Source: Meiothermus sp.
GTDB taxonomy: Bacteria; Deinococcota; Deinococci; Deinococcales; Thermaceae
Direction: 5' to 3'
Length of the DNA stretch: 64,000 bases
Assembly: GCF_026004075.1 (NCBI RefSeq)
Contig: NZ_BPIK01000001.1
Location: forward strand, 1,094,041-1,158,040
Position 1 is the stretch's first letter. The number at the start of each line of letters is the position of its first letter. Shown piece by piece: positions 9,450-17,279 of the stretch. The position numbers and the translations under genes are program-made. Under the pieces are notes generated by a model. The model saw only the letters and a program-made list of their open reading frames with translations. It was not told the DNA's origin and did no database searches.

Positions 9450-9478
9450 TTGATAAAATATGAGTGTATTCATATCAA
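9450..9478 (-). promoter_or_regulatory. Candidate cas operon promoter with embedded palindromes
   Basis: On the minus strand TTGATA (9478-9473) and TATCAA (9455-9450) lie 17 bases apart, giving a plausible sigma-70 promoter about 85 bases upstream of wyl-cas3. The two boxes are inverted copies of each other, so the element also reads as a promoter on the plus strand. Inside it sits ATATGA-N6-TCATAT (9458-9475), a good operator for a dimeric HTH protein, and the WYL part of the first gene is the obvious candidate. Boxes and symmetry are seen; regulation is inferred. Confidence 0.55.
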
Positions 9479-9530
9479 ATAGCAAATAAAACCATCGAGC
9501 CCCTGTTGGCTGCCATCGCACCTGCTGATG

Positions 9531-11123
9531 TTAGATAACGTTCCACTGCTGCCGGTATTCTTCGATCCAGTTGCTGTAATAACCCGGCATGAACTCGAGC
9601 ATCTGCCCCTGGTGGTCGAGGGGAGGCTCGGTTGGGAAGACCCACTCGCTTTCGGGGTCGAGGGTGTACATCCTCCCAGTGCTGCGCACGCTGTCCTTCC
9701 AGCCCAGGGCCATCCGCAGGGAATTGACCACTTCCCACAAGGCTTTACGGGGGTTCTTGCCGGGGGTGGCAATCTGATCCAACAAAACCTCGAGGCTGGC
9801 CGAACCCCCCTTTATCAACAAAAACACCAGCAACTCTCCGGCCTTGCTAACGGCTGGAAGTAGCACAGGCCGGCTATTGACCCGAACCTGCAAACGCCCA
9901 TAGGGGTTCACCTCTACCCGGTAGCTCGCGCGCAAACTGGGTTCCGTACCCTGGATAGCCGATGCCAGCAGGGGAAAACAGCTCAGCTCTTCTCTGAACC
10001 AGAGGTTGTTGGTTTCCACAGAGGCCAGCCGGGCTTTGGCCTGGGCCAGGTCGCCCTTACGCCGCAGCCACTCGGCCTCGAGGATGCCCAGTACAATTTT
10101 ATCCCGATCCCGCAGGGGAATGGTGCGAAGGTAGGGCAGGTTCTGCTCGAGGTACTCGAGGTGGCCCAGCATTAGGTAGGCCGCAGCGATGTCCAGCTCG
10201 AGCCAGCGCACCTCGGGGTTGATCCGGTGAGCCTGCAACAGCTTAGCCAGCCCCTCCTCAACCTGGCCCATAAGACGCAAGGTGTGACCCCAGCCCCACA
10301 GGGCCAGTTGGGTGTCGTCGGTATCGCCCTTGGCCTTGTAGGCCTCCTGGTAGGCTTGCAAGGCCCGCTGCAATTCGGCGAACATGCGCCGCACAATCCC
10401 CAGCCCCAGCAAAGCCCGGCTGCGGAAGCCGCGGGCCGCTTTTTTCTGGCTTATACGGAGCGCCTCTAAAAAATGTCGCTCGGCCTTGCCTGGCTCATTT
10501 TTGAGCAAAAGGTAGCCGATGTTGCTGTGCGTCCAGGCCAGATAATAAGGGTCGTTTTCAAGATAGATAAGGGCTTCGGCCCAGATTGCATGGGCTTGGG
10601 TATGCTGACCGCTGGCGTAAAAGTGCCAGCCATAATCCAGCAGCATGCGTCCCAGGGCGTTGCCCTGCAGATGTGCGCGGGCCTGCTCAAAGCATTTTTG
10701 CCATCCGGCCTGCTTAAGCCGGCCCATGGCCATACCCAGGCAGCGGTAGTAAAGGCCCTTATCGGGCACAGAAGCCTCGCAGAGGCTTTGAAGCACCTCC
10801 AAGGCCTGTTGGTTCTGGTTGAACTGAAGAAGGGCCCAGGCCTGATAAAGGTGCAGGCCATCGGTAGAGGTATTGGACTCGAACCAGGCCAGAACATCCT
10901 TTGGCTTTCGGGCTCGAGCCAGGGTTTGCAGGTAGATGCGCTGAAAGGTCAGCTCTTGCTGTAAGGGTTCCGGCACCCCCTCCAGCAGGTGCAAAAACCT
11001 TTCGGTTTGATAATAGGTTTGGTGCTGCTCGCTGGCATTTTGCAGCAGTTGTAGGGCCAGGTCGGCCCGGCCCTGCTCGACCAGAGCCTCTAAGTTTACC
11101 CTCAACAGCTCCAGATCCCTCAC
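9531..11123 (-). CDS. TPR-repeat protein with C-terminal winged-helix domain (putative regulator)
   Basis: Predicted 530-residue protein. About residues 90-370 are helical repeats of TPR type (for example YYLAWTHSNIGYLLLKNEPGKAERHFLEAL and ARGFRSRALLGLGIVRRMF, read as consecutive units). Residues about 404-500 (YGRLQVRVNSRPVLLPAVSKAGELLVFLL...VVNSLRMALG) look like the OmpR/SARP-type winged helix, here at the C terminus instead of the usual N terminus. Such TPR plus winged-helix proteins are common in Meiothermus, and their ligands are unknown. The GTG start at 11123 has no clear ribosome site. The gene lies between the CRISPR leader and wyl-cas3 on the same strand as cas, so it may feed transcription into the operon. 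A role in CRISPR control is only a guess from position. Confidence 0.75.
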   Translation of the reverse strand: MRDLELLRVNLEALVEQGRADLALQLLQNASEQHQTYYQTERFLHLLEGVPEPLQQELTFQRIYLQTLARARKPKDVLAWFESNTSTDGLHLYQAWALLQFNQNQQALEVLQSLCEASVPDKGLYYRCLGMAMGRLKQAGWQKCFEQARAHLQGNALGRMLLDYGWHFYASGQHTQAHAIWAEALIYLENDPYYLAWTHSNIGYLLLKNEPGKAERHFLEALRISQKKAARGFRSRALLGLGIVRRMFAELQRALQAYQEAYKAKGDTDDTQLALWGWGHTLRLMGQVEEGLAKLLQAHRINPEVRWLELDIAAAYLMLGHLEYLEQNLPYLRTIPLRDRDKIVLGILEAEWLRRKGDLAQAKARLASVETNNLWFREELSCFPLLASAIQGTEPSLRASYRVEVNPYGRLQVRVNSRPVLLPAVSKAGELLVFLLIKGGSASLEVLLDQIATPGKNPRKALWEVVNSLRMALGWKDSVRSTGRMYTLDPESEWVFPTEPPLDHQGQMLEFMPGYYSNWIEEYRQQWNVI

Positions 11124-11168
11124 GCATTTTTCATCATACTAAGCTGTAGCTGGGCTGCCCAGCCCACC

Positions 11169-11318
11169 CTAGCCGCCAGCACAACACTTGGGCTGATCGC
11201 CATTGGCCTGCCAGTACACCGAAGCAGGCACCAAAACGGTTAACCCTCCCAACAACAGAACCAACGCAACCAACCAGCCGATTTGCTTTTTCCCGAGAGC
11301 AGAACGTGTCTTGTTCAT
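11169..11318 (-). CDS. Small single-span membrane ORF with C-terminal Cys-Cys
   Basis: A 49-residue ORF starting MNKTRSALGKK, followed by one clear membrane segment (IGWLVALVLLLGGLTVLV) and ending QPKCCAGG. The positive N terminus predicts the short Lys/Arg-rich end inside and the Cys-Cys tail outside. The start ATG has only a weak G-rich stretch upstream. It lies 45 bases upstream of the TPR regulator gene on the same strand and beside the CRISPR leader. I do not recognise the family. The membrane-protein pattern makes it more likely real than chance; no function is proposed. Confidence 0.5.
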   Translation of the reverse strand: MNKTRSALGKKQIGWLVALVLLLGGLTVLVPASVYWQANGDQPKCCAGG

Positions 11319-11384
11319 GCCCCCAGCCTCGGGGCGGGGTATGCGCGGTTTGTGCAGCCTGAGGTAATCTGATGCCTAGAGAAC

Positions 11385-11522
11385 TGCGCGAACCCCAAGC
11401 AAGTGCCAAAACCCAGGGGGGTTCGCGCAAGCCGAGAAATCGGCTAGGGGACATTGAAAACCCGCTTTCCCTCCACCTTCCCCCACCCCGCGTCGGAACC
11501 CTTTTTGGGGGGGTTCGCGCAA
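11385..11522. repeat. CRISPR leader motif: one inverted and two direct copies
   Basis: The 12-mer GGGGTTCGCGCA occurs at 11418-11429 and 11510-11521, and its exact reverse complement at 11385-11396. The inverted copy and the first direct copy can form a perfect 12-bp hairpin with a 21-base loop; the second direct copy could compete for the same partner. All three lie within 185 bases upstream of the first CRISPR repeat. They may be binding sites for an adaptation or regulatory protein, or an RNA switch if the leader is transcribed. Confidence 0.75.
11421..11461 (+). other. CRISPR-repeat-like hairpin element in the leader
   Basis: The element begins GTTCGCGC, has the hairpin GCCGA-GAAA-TCGGC (11431-11444) and ends ACATTGAAAAC. 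The true repeat begins GTTGCAC, has a longer stem capped by the same GAAA tetraloop and ends GGATTGAAAC. The order and spacing of parts match, although the sequences are well diverged. A shorter partial copy, GTTCGCGCAAACGGCCTATTGAAC, starts at 11513 without the hairpin. It could be a decayed repeat or a crRNA-like regulatory RNA. Confidence 0.5.
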
Positions 11523-11530
11523 ACGGCCTA

Positions 11531-11560
11531 TTGAACCCCGTCCAGTACGCACGCTAGAAT
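11531..11560 (+). promoter_or_regulatory. Predicted CRISPR array promoter
   Basis: TTGAAC (11531-11536) and TAGAAT (11555-11560) are separated by 18 bases. The expected transcription start falls at about 11567, the first base of repeat 1, so the precursor crRNA would have almost no leader RNA. The box quality is good for this genome and the position is right for an array transcribed to the right. Confidence 0.65.
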
Positions 11561-11566
11561 GAGGCC

Positions 11567-12670
11567 GTTGCACTCGGGCGAAAGCTCGAGTGAGGATTGA
11601 AACAATGGCCGGTGGCGCCATATTCCTCTAGCATGGTTGCACTCGGGCGAAAGCTCGAGTGAGGATTGAAACGCGCCTAGGCCTACACATTGCTAGGTCA
11701 GGGTTGCACTCGGGCGAAAGCTCGAGTGAGGATTGAAACCTAGCAAGTGCCTATCGGTTCACTTGCATATGCTCGTTGCACTCGGGCGAAAGCTCGAGTG
11801 AGGATTGAAACCTGACCTGGTGCGCTTCAGTCGCTTCGCCGTTCGTTGCACTCGGGCGAAAGCTCGAGTGAGGATTGAAACACTCGGTCACCCTGCGCTC
11901 GGCTCCACCCGTTGTTGCACTCGGGCGAAAGCTCGAGTGAGGATTGAAACGTAGGCCGGACCAGCCCGTTCAGGCTTGCCCCTCGGTTGCACTCGGGCGA
12001 AAGCTCGAGTGAGGATTGAAACTTCCGGCCCAGCCCTTCCGGGATCAGCCCCTGGATAGTTGCACTCGGGCGAAAGCTCGAGTGAGGATTGAAACCCTAC
12101 CTGCCGTGCACCTTGGTCACACGTGGGCGTTGCACTCGGGCGAAAGCTCGAGTGAGGATTGAAACCAGATCCGCTTGCGCATCCCGACTCAGCACATCTG
12201 GTTGCACTCGGGCGAAAGCTCGAGTGAGGATTGAAACACCTCACTGATCAGCTCCAGTATGCTGTGGGCGGTTGCACTCGGGCGAAAGCTCGAGTGAGGA
12301 TTGAAACGCCTCGGCCTCAGCCCCCACGGTCGAGGCATAGCCAGTTGCACTCGGGCGAAAGCTCGAGTGAGGATTGAAACCCAGATACCTACTTGCCTAG
12401 TTGGCGCCTCTCGAAGGTTGCACTCGGGCGAAAGCTCGAGTGAGGATTGAAACATTCACAATCTGGCAGGGTAGGTGTAGCCAGACACCGTTGCACTCGG
12501 GCGAAAGCTCGAGTGAGGATTGAAACTCCAGACAGCCCGGTCCACTTCACCAGCCGGAGCCGGTTGCACTCGGGCGAAAGCTCGAGTGAGGATTGAAACC
12601 AGATGCTTCATCTCCTTTTACCCGCAAAGCAGGGTTGCACTCGGGCGAAAGCTCGAGTGAGGATCGAAAC
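11567..12670 (+). CRISPR. CRISPR array, 16 repeats of 37 bp and 15 spacers
   Basis: Repeats begin GTTGCACTCGGGCGAAAG and end CGAGTGAGGATTGAAAC. Each forms a 9-bp stem (CACTCGGGC with GCTCGAGTG, one G-T pair) capped by a GAAA tetraloop, leaving an 11-base 3' segment AGGATTGAAAC that would become the 5' handle after Cas5c cleavage. Repeat starts are 11567, 11636, 11703, 11775, 11845, 11914, 11986, 12059, 12129, 12201, 12271, 12344, 12417, 12490, 12563 and 12634. Spacers are 30-36 bases, and all differ. The last repeat has one change (GGATCGAAAC), which marks the old, leader-distal end, so the leader is on the left. The array ends exactly where the lysS stop codon begins. Confidence 0.99.
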
Positions 12671-14179
12671 TTAGTCCTGGTCTGTGGACTCGCTGGGGTC
12701 GGGGGTTTCTTTGCGCGGCTTGAGCAGGGGGAACAGGATCACATCGCGGATGCTCTCCTGATTGGTAAGCACCATCGCTAGTCGGTCTATGCCCAGGCCC
12801 ATCCCGGCGGCGGGGGGCATGCCGTACTCGAGGGCCAGCAAAAAGTCTTCGTCAATTTCCGGCTCTTCGTCGTCGCCAGCTTCACGGCGCTTGGCCTGTT
12901 CCTGGAAACGGGCGCGCTGGTCGAGGGCGTCGTTGAGTTCGGAGTAAATAGGGGAGATCTCGAAGCCCGCCACAAACAGGTCGGCGCGCTCGGTGAGGTT
13001 GGCCTTGCTGGGGTCGCGGTGGCGCTTGACCAGGGGGCTGATGGCGAGGGGCACATCCACCACAAAGGTGGGCTGAATCAGGGTGTGCTCCACGTAGTGC
13101 CCAAACAGTTTGTCCAGCAGCTTATAGCTGGGTACGCTGCGCAGCTCGGGGTGCTTTTGATCGGCCCAGGTACGGAGGCGCTCGAGGTCGGTGGGGTCGA
13201 AGTCGAGGCCGGCTCGTTCCTTCAGCGTACCTATAAAATCGATGCGGCGGAAGGGCTTGGCAAAATCGATCTGGTGCTCACCGTAGCGCACCTGGGTGGT
13301 TCCAAAAAGGTGCTGCACCAGGCCCGAGAGCAGGTCTTCGACCAGGGCCATCATGTCGTTGTAGTCGGCATAGGCCCAGTAGGCTTCCAGCATGGTGAAC
13401 TCGGGGTTGTGCTTGACCGAGATGCCCTCGTTGCGGTAGTTGCGGCCGATCTCGAAGACTTTCTCGAATCCCCCTACCAGCAGGCGCTTGAGGTGCAGCT
13501 CGAGGGCAATGCGCAGGTTGAACTCGTGATCGAGCGCGTTGTGGAAGGTTTTGAAGGGCTTGGCCTCGGTGCCGCCGGCGATGGCCTGCAGGGTAGGGCC
13601 TTCAACCTCCAAAAAGCCCCGCTGGTCGAAGAAATCGCGGATGTAGCGCACCATACGGCTGCGAATGCGAAACACCTCCCGCACCTCGGGGTTCTGGATC
13701 AGGTCGAGGTAGCGCTGGCGGTAGCGGGTTTCCACGTCGCGGATGCCGTGCCACTTGTCGGGCAGGGGGTGCAACGACTTGACCAGGGGGGTAAATTTCT
13801 TTACCTTGATGGTAATTTCGCCGGTTTTGGTGGTAAAAACCGTTCCCTCGACCCCTAAAATATCGCCGATGTCGAGCTTTTTAATCAGGTCGTAGTGCTC
13901 GGTAATGTCGCGGGCCAGGTAGAGCTGAATGCGCCCGCTCTGGTCTTGCAGGTGAGCAAAGCTGGCCTTGCCCATGTGGCGGAAGGTCATCAGGCGGCCG
14001 GCTACGCGCACCTCTTCCTCGGGCCACTCCTGCTGGGGGGCGGCCCCGGCGTGGGCGGCCAGAATCTGGGCGGCGTCGTGGGTCTTGGGGAAGCGGTAGG
14101 GAAAGCGCTCGAAGCCGGCTTCTGCGAGGGCCTCGAGGTTGGCTAGACGTTGTTGAGTTTGTTCGCTGTATTCAGGCAT
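12671..14179 (-). CDS. lysS: Lysyl-tRNA synthetase, class II
   Basis: Predicted 502-residue LysRS that charges tRNA-Lys. An N-terminal OB-fold (about residues 55-145, [23 protein letters not shown]) binds the anticodon; class II motif 2 is at [24 protein letters not shown] and motif 3 at [14 protein letters not shown]. The length is normal. ATG 14179 gives the expected N terminus; a TTG ten codons upstream is also open. The stop codon touches the last CRISPR repeat of the convergent array, leaving no room for a terminator of its own. Confidence 0.97.
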   Translation of the reverse strand: MPEYSEQTQQRLANLEALAEAGFERFPYRFPKTHDAAQILAAHAGAAPQQEWPEEEVRVAGRLMTFRHMGKASFAHLQDQSGRIQLYLARDITEHYDLIKKLDIGDILGVEGTVFTTKTGEITIKVKKFTPLVKSLHPLPDKWHGIRDVETRYRQRYLDLIQNPEVREVFRIRSRMVRYIRDFFDQRGFLEVEGPTLQAIAGGTEAKPFKTFHNALDHEFNLRIALELHLKRLLVGGFEKVFEIGRNYRNEGISVKHNPEFTMLEAYWAYADYNDMMALVEDLLSGLVQHLFGTTQVRYGEHQIDFAKPFRRIDFIGTLKERAGLDFDPTDLERLRTWADQKHPELRSVPSYKLLDKLFGHYVEHTLIQPTFVVDVPLAISPLVKRHRDPSKANLTERADLFVAGFEISPIYSELNDALDQRARFQEQAKRREAGDDEEPEIDEDFLLALEYGMPPAAGMGLGIDRLAMVLTNQESIRDVILFPLLKPRKETPDPSESTDQD

Positions 14180-14249
14180 AGGCACATCCAGATTTTTCCA
14201 GTTTCGCAAAGCGCGTCATCAAACCTATCCATGGTACTGCTTTGTTAAG

Positions 14250-14308
14250 CTCGGTGGGTTTACCACGATTGAGTTATTTTGCCACCACTCGATGGCACAC
14301 TAACCGAG
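14250..14308 (-). promoter_or_regulatory. Inverted repeats upstream of lysS
   Basis: CTCGGT (14250-14255) pairs with ACCGAG (14303-14308), enclosing a second inverted repeat TGCCA (14280-14284) with TGGCA (14293-14297). If transcribed on the minus strand this would be a nested hairpin in the lysS leader. No T-box or lysine riboswitch consensus could be recognised. The stems are short and may be chance. Confidence 0.25.
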
Positions 14309-14358
14309 GCTGATATTAGAGTCTAAGCCGCGCTATGCCAATTCGCAAAGCACGCCAT

Positions 14359-14388
14359 AAAAAACGCCAACAGCTCGCACTGTTGGCG
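14359..14388 (-). terminator. Rho-independent terminator of gfh1
   Basis: On the minus strand CGCCAACAG and CTGTTGGCG form a perfect 9-bp stem with a six-base loop, followed directly by six T. It begins 15 bases after the gfh1 stop codon. Confidence 0.95.
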
Positions 14389-14402
14389 CAGCAGCCCTGC
14401 CT

Positions 14403-14876
14403 TTAGTGTCGTATGGACTCTATCTTGAACTCTTTTTTGCCCTTGGGGGTTTCGAGCAGTACCTTGGCCCCCACTTTCTGCCCCAGCAGGGCCTTACCCA
14501 TGGGGCTTTCATCGGAGATTTTCATGGGGCGCTCGAGTACGCTGGCCTCGGCGGGGGCCACCACCTGTACCTCCATGTGGTCACCCTCCTTGGACTTCAG
14601 GCTGACCACGGCCCCCAGCGTTACCACACTCGCCTTGGTGCCCTCTTCCTCTATGATCTCTGCACGGGAGAGGGTGTCGGTTAGCGAGTCGATACGGGCC
14701 TCGATACGAGCCTTTTCTCGTTTGGCATCTTCCAGACCAGAATCGTCGTAGTCGTCGGAAGATTCCATGAGTTCCTGCAAAATGCGTGTGGCATCCTGAA
14801 GCCGAGCTCGCTCTTGCTCGAGCTCGGCTACCAATCGCTCATATCCCGATTTTGTCAACTTGACTTCACGTGCCAT
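14403..14876 (-). CDS. gfh1: Gfh1, GreA-like transcription inhibitor
   Basis: Predicted 157-residue Gre-family factor that inserts its coiled coil into the secondary channel of RNA polymerase. The start MAREVKLTKSGYERL and the tip SSDDYDDSGLE (Asp 41, 42, 44 and 45) match the Gfh1 branch known from Thermus, which inhibits polymerase; GreA proteins carry a different tip with the D-L-SENAEY pattern and stimulate cleavage. ATG 14876 is supported by AGGAGG upstream. The gene is a single unit with its own terminator. The Gfh1 rather than GreA call rests on the four-Asp tip. Confidence 0.9.
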   Translation of the reverse strand: MAREVKLTKSGYERLVAELEQERARLQDATRILQELMESSDDYDDSGLEDAKREKARIEARIDSLTDTLSRAEIIEEEGTKASVVTLGAVVSLKSKEGDHMEVQVVAPAEASVLERPMKISDESPMGKALLGQKVGAKVLLETPKGKKEFKIESIRH

Positions 14877-15012
14877 TCGGCCTCCTGACAGGTATCTTCT
14901 TGTGGCGCTATAGGTTTTGCCTGGACGCGCCATTGTGCTGAACGTGTGATGGCCTTTTATGGAAGAGGCCCGGCGTATCCCCAGCCGAGCCCAATTGTTC
15001 GCCTTCCACCCG

Positions 15013-15378
15013 CTAAGGTAGTATACCCCGCAGCAGGATTTCTCTCAAACGCTCCGGCGGGGCAAACCCGGAGCAGCTTTCGGTGTCCCGGCAAAGGGCC
15101 ACATAGCGAAAGCGGCGGCCATCCTGCCCAACCCCAAAGCGAAAAAACTGTGCGGAAGTGCGAGAAATATGTCGCTGGCAGGCCTCACAGATGATGGGCG
15201 TGGCGCTGCTGGAGGGCTCGAGGGGCTCGAGTACCAGACGAAGCGGGCTTTCTTCGATGTACACCCGCCCTTCGTGATCCCGGTAATAAAGCATTTCCCC
15301 CGGAGGCAACAGCTCCGGGGAGGTTCCAGGAAACAGCTCCAAAATGAGCTCCCGCTCTTCAAAGACTTTTTCCCCCAT
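15013..15378 (-). CDS. Zinc-finger protein resembling the FBP (EF-G-binding) C-terminal domain
   Basis: Predicted protein of about 121 residues. The C-terminal half has CEACQRH, then about 27 residues later CRDTESC, with basic and aromatic residues between (FFRFGVGQDGRRFRYVAL). This resembles the treble-clef zinc finger of FusB/FBP-type EF-G-binding proteins, which free stalled EF-G from ribosomes. The N-terminal helical part of FusB is replaced by about 60 unrelated residues. Start choice is uncertain: ATG 15378 or GTG 15387, neither with a clear ribosome site. The zinc-finger reading is fairly safe; EF-G binding is only a suggestion. Confidence 0.6.
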   Translation of the reverse strand: MGEKVFEERELILELFPGTSPELLPPGEMLYYRDHEGRVYIEESPLRLVLEPLEPSSSATPIICEACQRHISRTSAQFFRFGVGQDGRRFRYVALCRDTESCSGFAPPERLREILLRGILP

Positions 15379-15471
15379 GTTGATCACAGCTTACCATGTT
15401 CGAACTCATATTTTGAATCTGGCAGAGTCCCTGCTTGCCTTTTTGTGAAAACTGTAGCGAAGACTGCTTTC

Positions 15472-15492
15472 CTAACCCATTAGTAGGTCTAA
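15472..15492 (+). promoter_or_regulatory. Candidate MarR operator
   Basis: CTAA (15472-15475), TTAG (15480-15483) and CTAA (15489-15492) are inverted copies in alternation just upstream of the marR gene. TTAGTAGGTCTAA lies six bases before the first ATG. Such interlocked half-sites suit a MarR dimer acting at its own promoter, but the half-sites are short. Confidence 0.4.
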
Positions 15493-15498
15493 CATTTC

Positions 15499-15966
15499 AT
15501 GCGTATGAATTTTTTACTAGACGAAACGCTGGACGAGCTGTGGCGGCTGTCCACCCATCTGGTGTGGCAGTTGCGGCTCGACCAGCAAAGGGCCTTTGAG
15601 GGACTGGGGGTCTCGCCGATGCAAGCTTTCGCTCTGATGTGCATCGCAGAAGGCATTGACCAGCCCTCGAGCCTGGCCTTTGTGATGGATGCCTCGCCGC
15701 CGGGGGTGTCGCAGCTTTTAGCGGGCCTCGAGGAGCGCGGTTTGGTGCGGCGCGAGCTTGACGCCAGTGATAAGCGCAAGGTGCGCATTCTGCTGACCGA
15801 ATCGGGGAAAGATTTTCTGGGGCAGATGCGTAAGCACTGGCGGGAGGTCTCGCGCGAACGGTTTGGGCGTCTGAGCCCCGAAGAGTTATCCATGCTTGCC
15901 CAGAGCTACCGCAAGCTGGTTGATTTCAGTCCCAAAGCATCTTGGGAACAGGTGGTGGAACCATGA
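15499..15966 (+). CDS. MarR-family transcriptional regulator
   Basis: Predicted 155-residue winged-helix repressor. Helices and wing are recognisable: SPMQAFALMCI, SSLAFVMDASPPGVSQLLAGLEERGLVRRE (recognition helix) and DKRKVRILLTESGKDF (wing), about residues 38-108. It is the first gene of an efflux operon: the stop overlaps the next ATG (ATGA) and three more transport genes follow. It most likely represses the pump until an inhibitor binds. A second ATG at 15505 could be the true start. Confidence 0.9.
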   Translation: MRMNFLLDETLDELWRLSTHLVWQLRLDQQRAFEGLGVSPMQAFALMCIAEGIDQPSSLAFVMDASPPGVSQLLAGLEERGLVRRELDASDKRKVRILLTESGKDFLGQMRKHWREVSRERFGRLSPEELSMLAQSYRKLVDFSPKASWEQVVEP

Positions 15967-17279
15967 GTACGCGCCTACATAAAACATGGCTGCCGGTCTG
16001 GGGGGTATGGGCCGTTTTGAACCTTGGACTGGCGCAGGGATTCTTTGCGCCGCTGGAAAACCACCCATCGATCTTGCAGGCGCGGTTGGGCCTCGAGGCG
16101 GCCCAGGCCCAGCTTCGGGCCACCTTGAGCCCGGTGAGCTTACAGGCCCAGGGGGGTTTCTCGTTCTTTGAAGTAACCCCACCCCCCGGCGCACCCACCT
16201 GTCCCAACCCCCTCAACCCGCAGTGCGCAAACCTGCCTACCGATGGGCGGCAGATTACCCTGGGCCTGACTTTCACCCCGTTCCCCTTTGGCGATGTATC
16301 CGACGCAGCCAACCAGGCCGCCCTGGGGGTCGAGCAGGCGGCCTTGGGGCTGCGCCAGGCCCGTACCCAGCTCGAGGCCCAGGCGGTGGAGGCGGCGTTG
16401 CGGGTGCGGCTGGCCGAGCAGGGCCTCGAGGTCGCCCGGCTGGGGGTTCGGCTGGCCCAGGCCAGCCTCGAGGCCACCCGGCTGCGCGAAAGCCGCGGGG
16501 CCGCCAGCCAGAGTGAGGTGCGCCAGGCCGAGGCCAGCCTGCGGCAGGCGGCCCTTCAGCTGTCCGACGCCGAGCGCAACCTGGCCCTGGCCCGGCGAAG
16601 CCTTTCGGATCTGATTGGACAGGAGAGCACCACCCCACCCCGACTGGCCGTGCCCACCGGCGGCGTTCCGCCCCAGGTACGGCAGGCCGAGCTACAGCTT
16701 GCCAACGCCCAGATTGCCTACGACCGGGCCCTGCGGGGGGTTTTGCCGGTGGTGCAGGGTAGTTACACCCGCAACACCTCCGACAACGACGCGCTGACCC
16801 TCTCGATTAACTCCCGCACCTTGCAGCCCAGCCTGAGCTACACCAACCAGTCCCAGGGCCGCACCGCGCCCCAGAATCGCATCGTGGGAACGCTCACCAT
16901 CGGGCTTTCGGCCAACATTGCTTTTGGTGTGCTGGATGCCCTCGAGGCCGCCCAGAAGCAGGTAGACGCGGCCCGGCAGGCCCTGGAGGCCGCCCGCCGC
17001 AGCAGCAAACTGCAGGAAGACTTGCTGCGTTCGGCCCTGCAAACCGCCGAGCAAAACCTGGCCAATGCCCTGCAGGCCCGTGCCGATGCCGAGCGCAGCC
17101 TGGCCGAGGCCCGCGAGCGCGAGCGGTTGGGGCTGTCGAGCCCGCTGGCCTCGTTGCAGGCCGAACTGGCCCTGGCCCAGGCCCGGCTGGGCGTCGAGCA
17201 GGCCGAACAGAACCGCATCCAGCGCATTTTAGACCTGTACCGCTTTTTTGCCCTACCCCTGAGTGAGGTGAACCAATGA
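15963..17279 (+). CDS. TolC-family outer-membrane efflux protein (first copy)
   Basis: Predicted 438-residue secreted protein. A signal peptide (about residues 1-25, ending NLGLAQG) is followed by long Ala/Gln/Leu-rich coiled-coil helices in two related halves, typical of the TolC/OEP fold that forms the trans-periplasmic tunnel. The real start is ATG 15963, which overlaps the marR stop. It is coupled to a second TolC-like gene by an ATGA overlap. Two adjacent, different-length OEP genes for one pump is unusual. Confidence 0.85.
   Translation: MSTRLHKTWLPVWGVWAVLNLGLAQGFFAPLENHPSILQARLGLEAAQAQLRATLSPVSLQAQGGFSFFEVTPPPGAPTCPNPLNPQCANLPTDGRQITLGLTFTPFPFGDVSDAANQAALGVEQAALGLRQARTQLEAQAVEAALRVRLAEQGLEVARLGVRLAQASLEATRLRESRGAASQSEVRQAEASLRQAALQLSDAERNLALARRSLSDLIGQESTTPPRLAVPTGGVPPQVRQAELQLANAQIAYDRALRGVLPVVQGSYTRNTSDNDALTLSINSRTLQPSLSYTNQSQGRTAPQNRIVGTLTIGLSANIAFGVLDALEAAQKQVDAARQALEAARRSSKLQEDLLRSALQTAEQNLANALQARADAERSLAEARERERLGLSSPLASLQAELALAQARLGVEQAEQNRIQRILDLYRFFALPLSEVNQ

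Noticed and set aside
11169-11512. A CreTA-like toxin and crRNA-like antitoxin pair made of the small ORF and the repeat-like element
   Set aside because: The guide-to-promoter match is only a run of G and C of about ten bases, and the small ORF has no toxin feature; kept only as a test idea.
14250-14308. T-box or lysine riboswitch before lysS
   Set aside because: Stems are present but neither the T-box sequence nor the lysine riboswitch core could be found.
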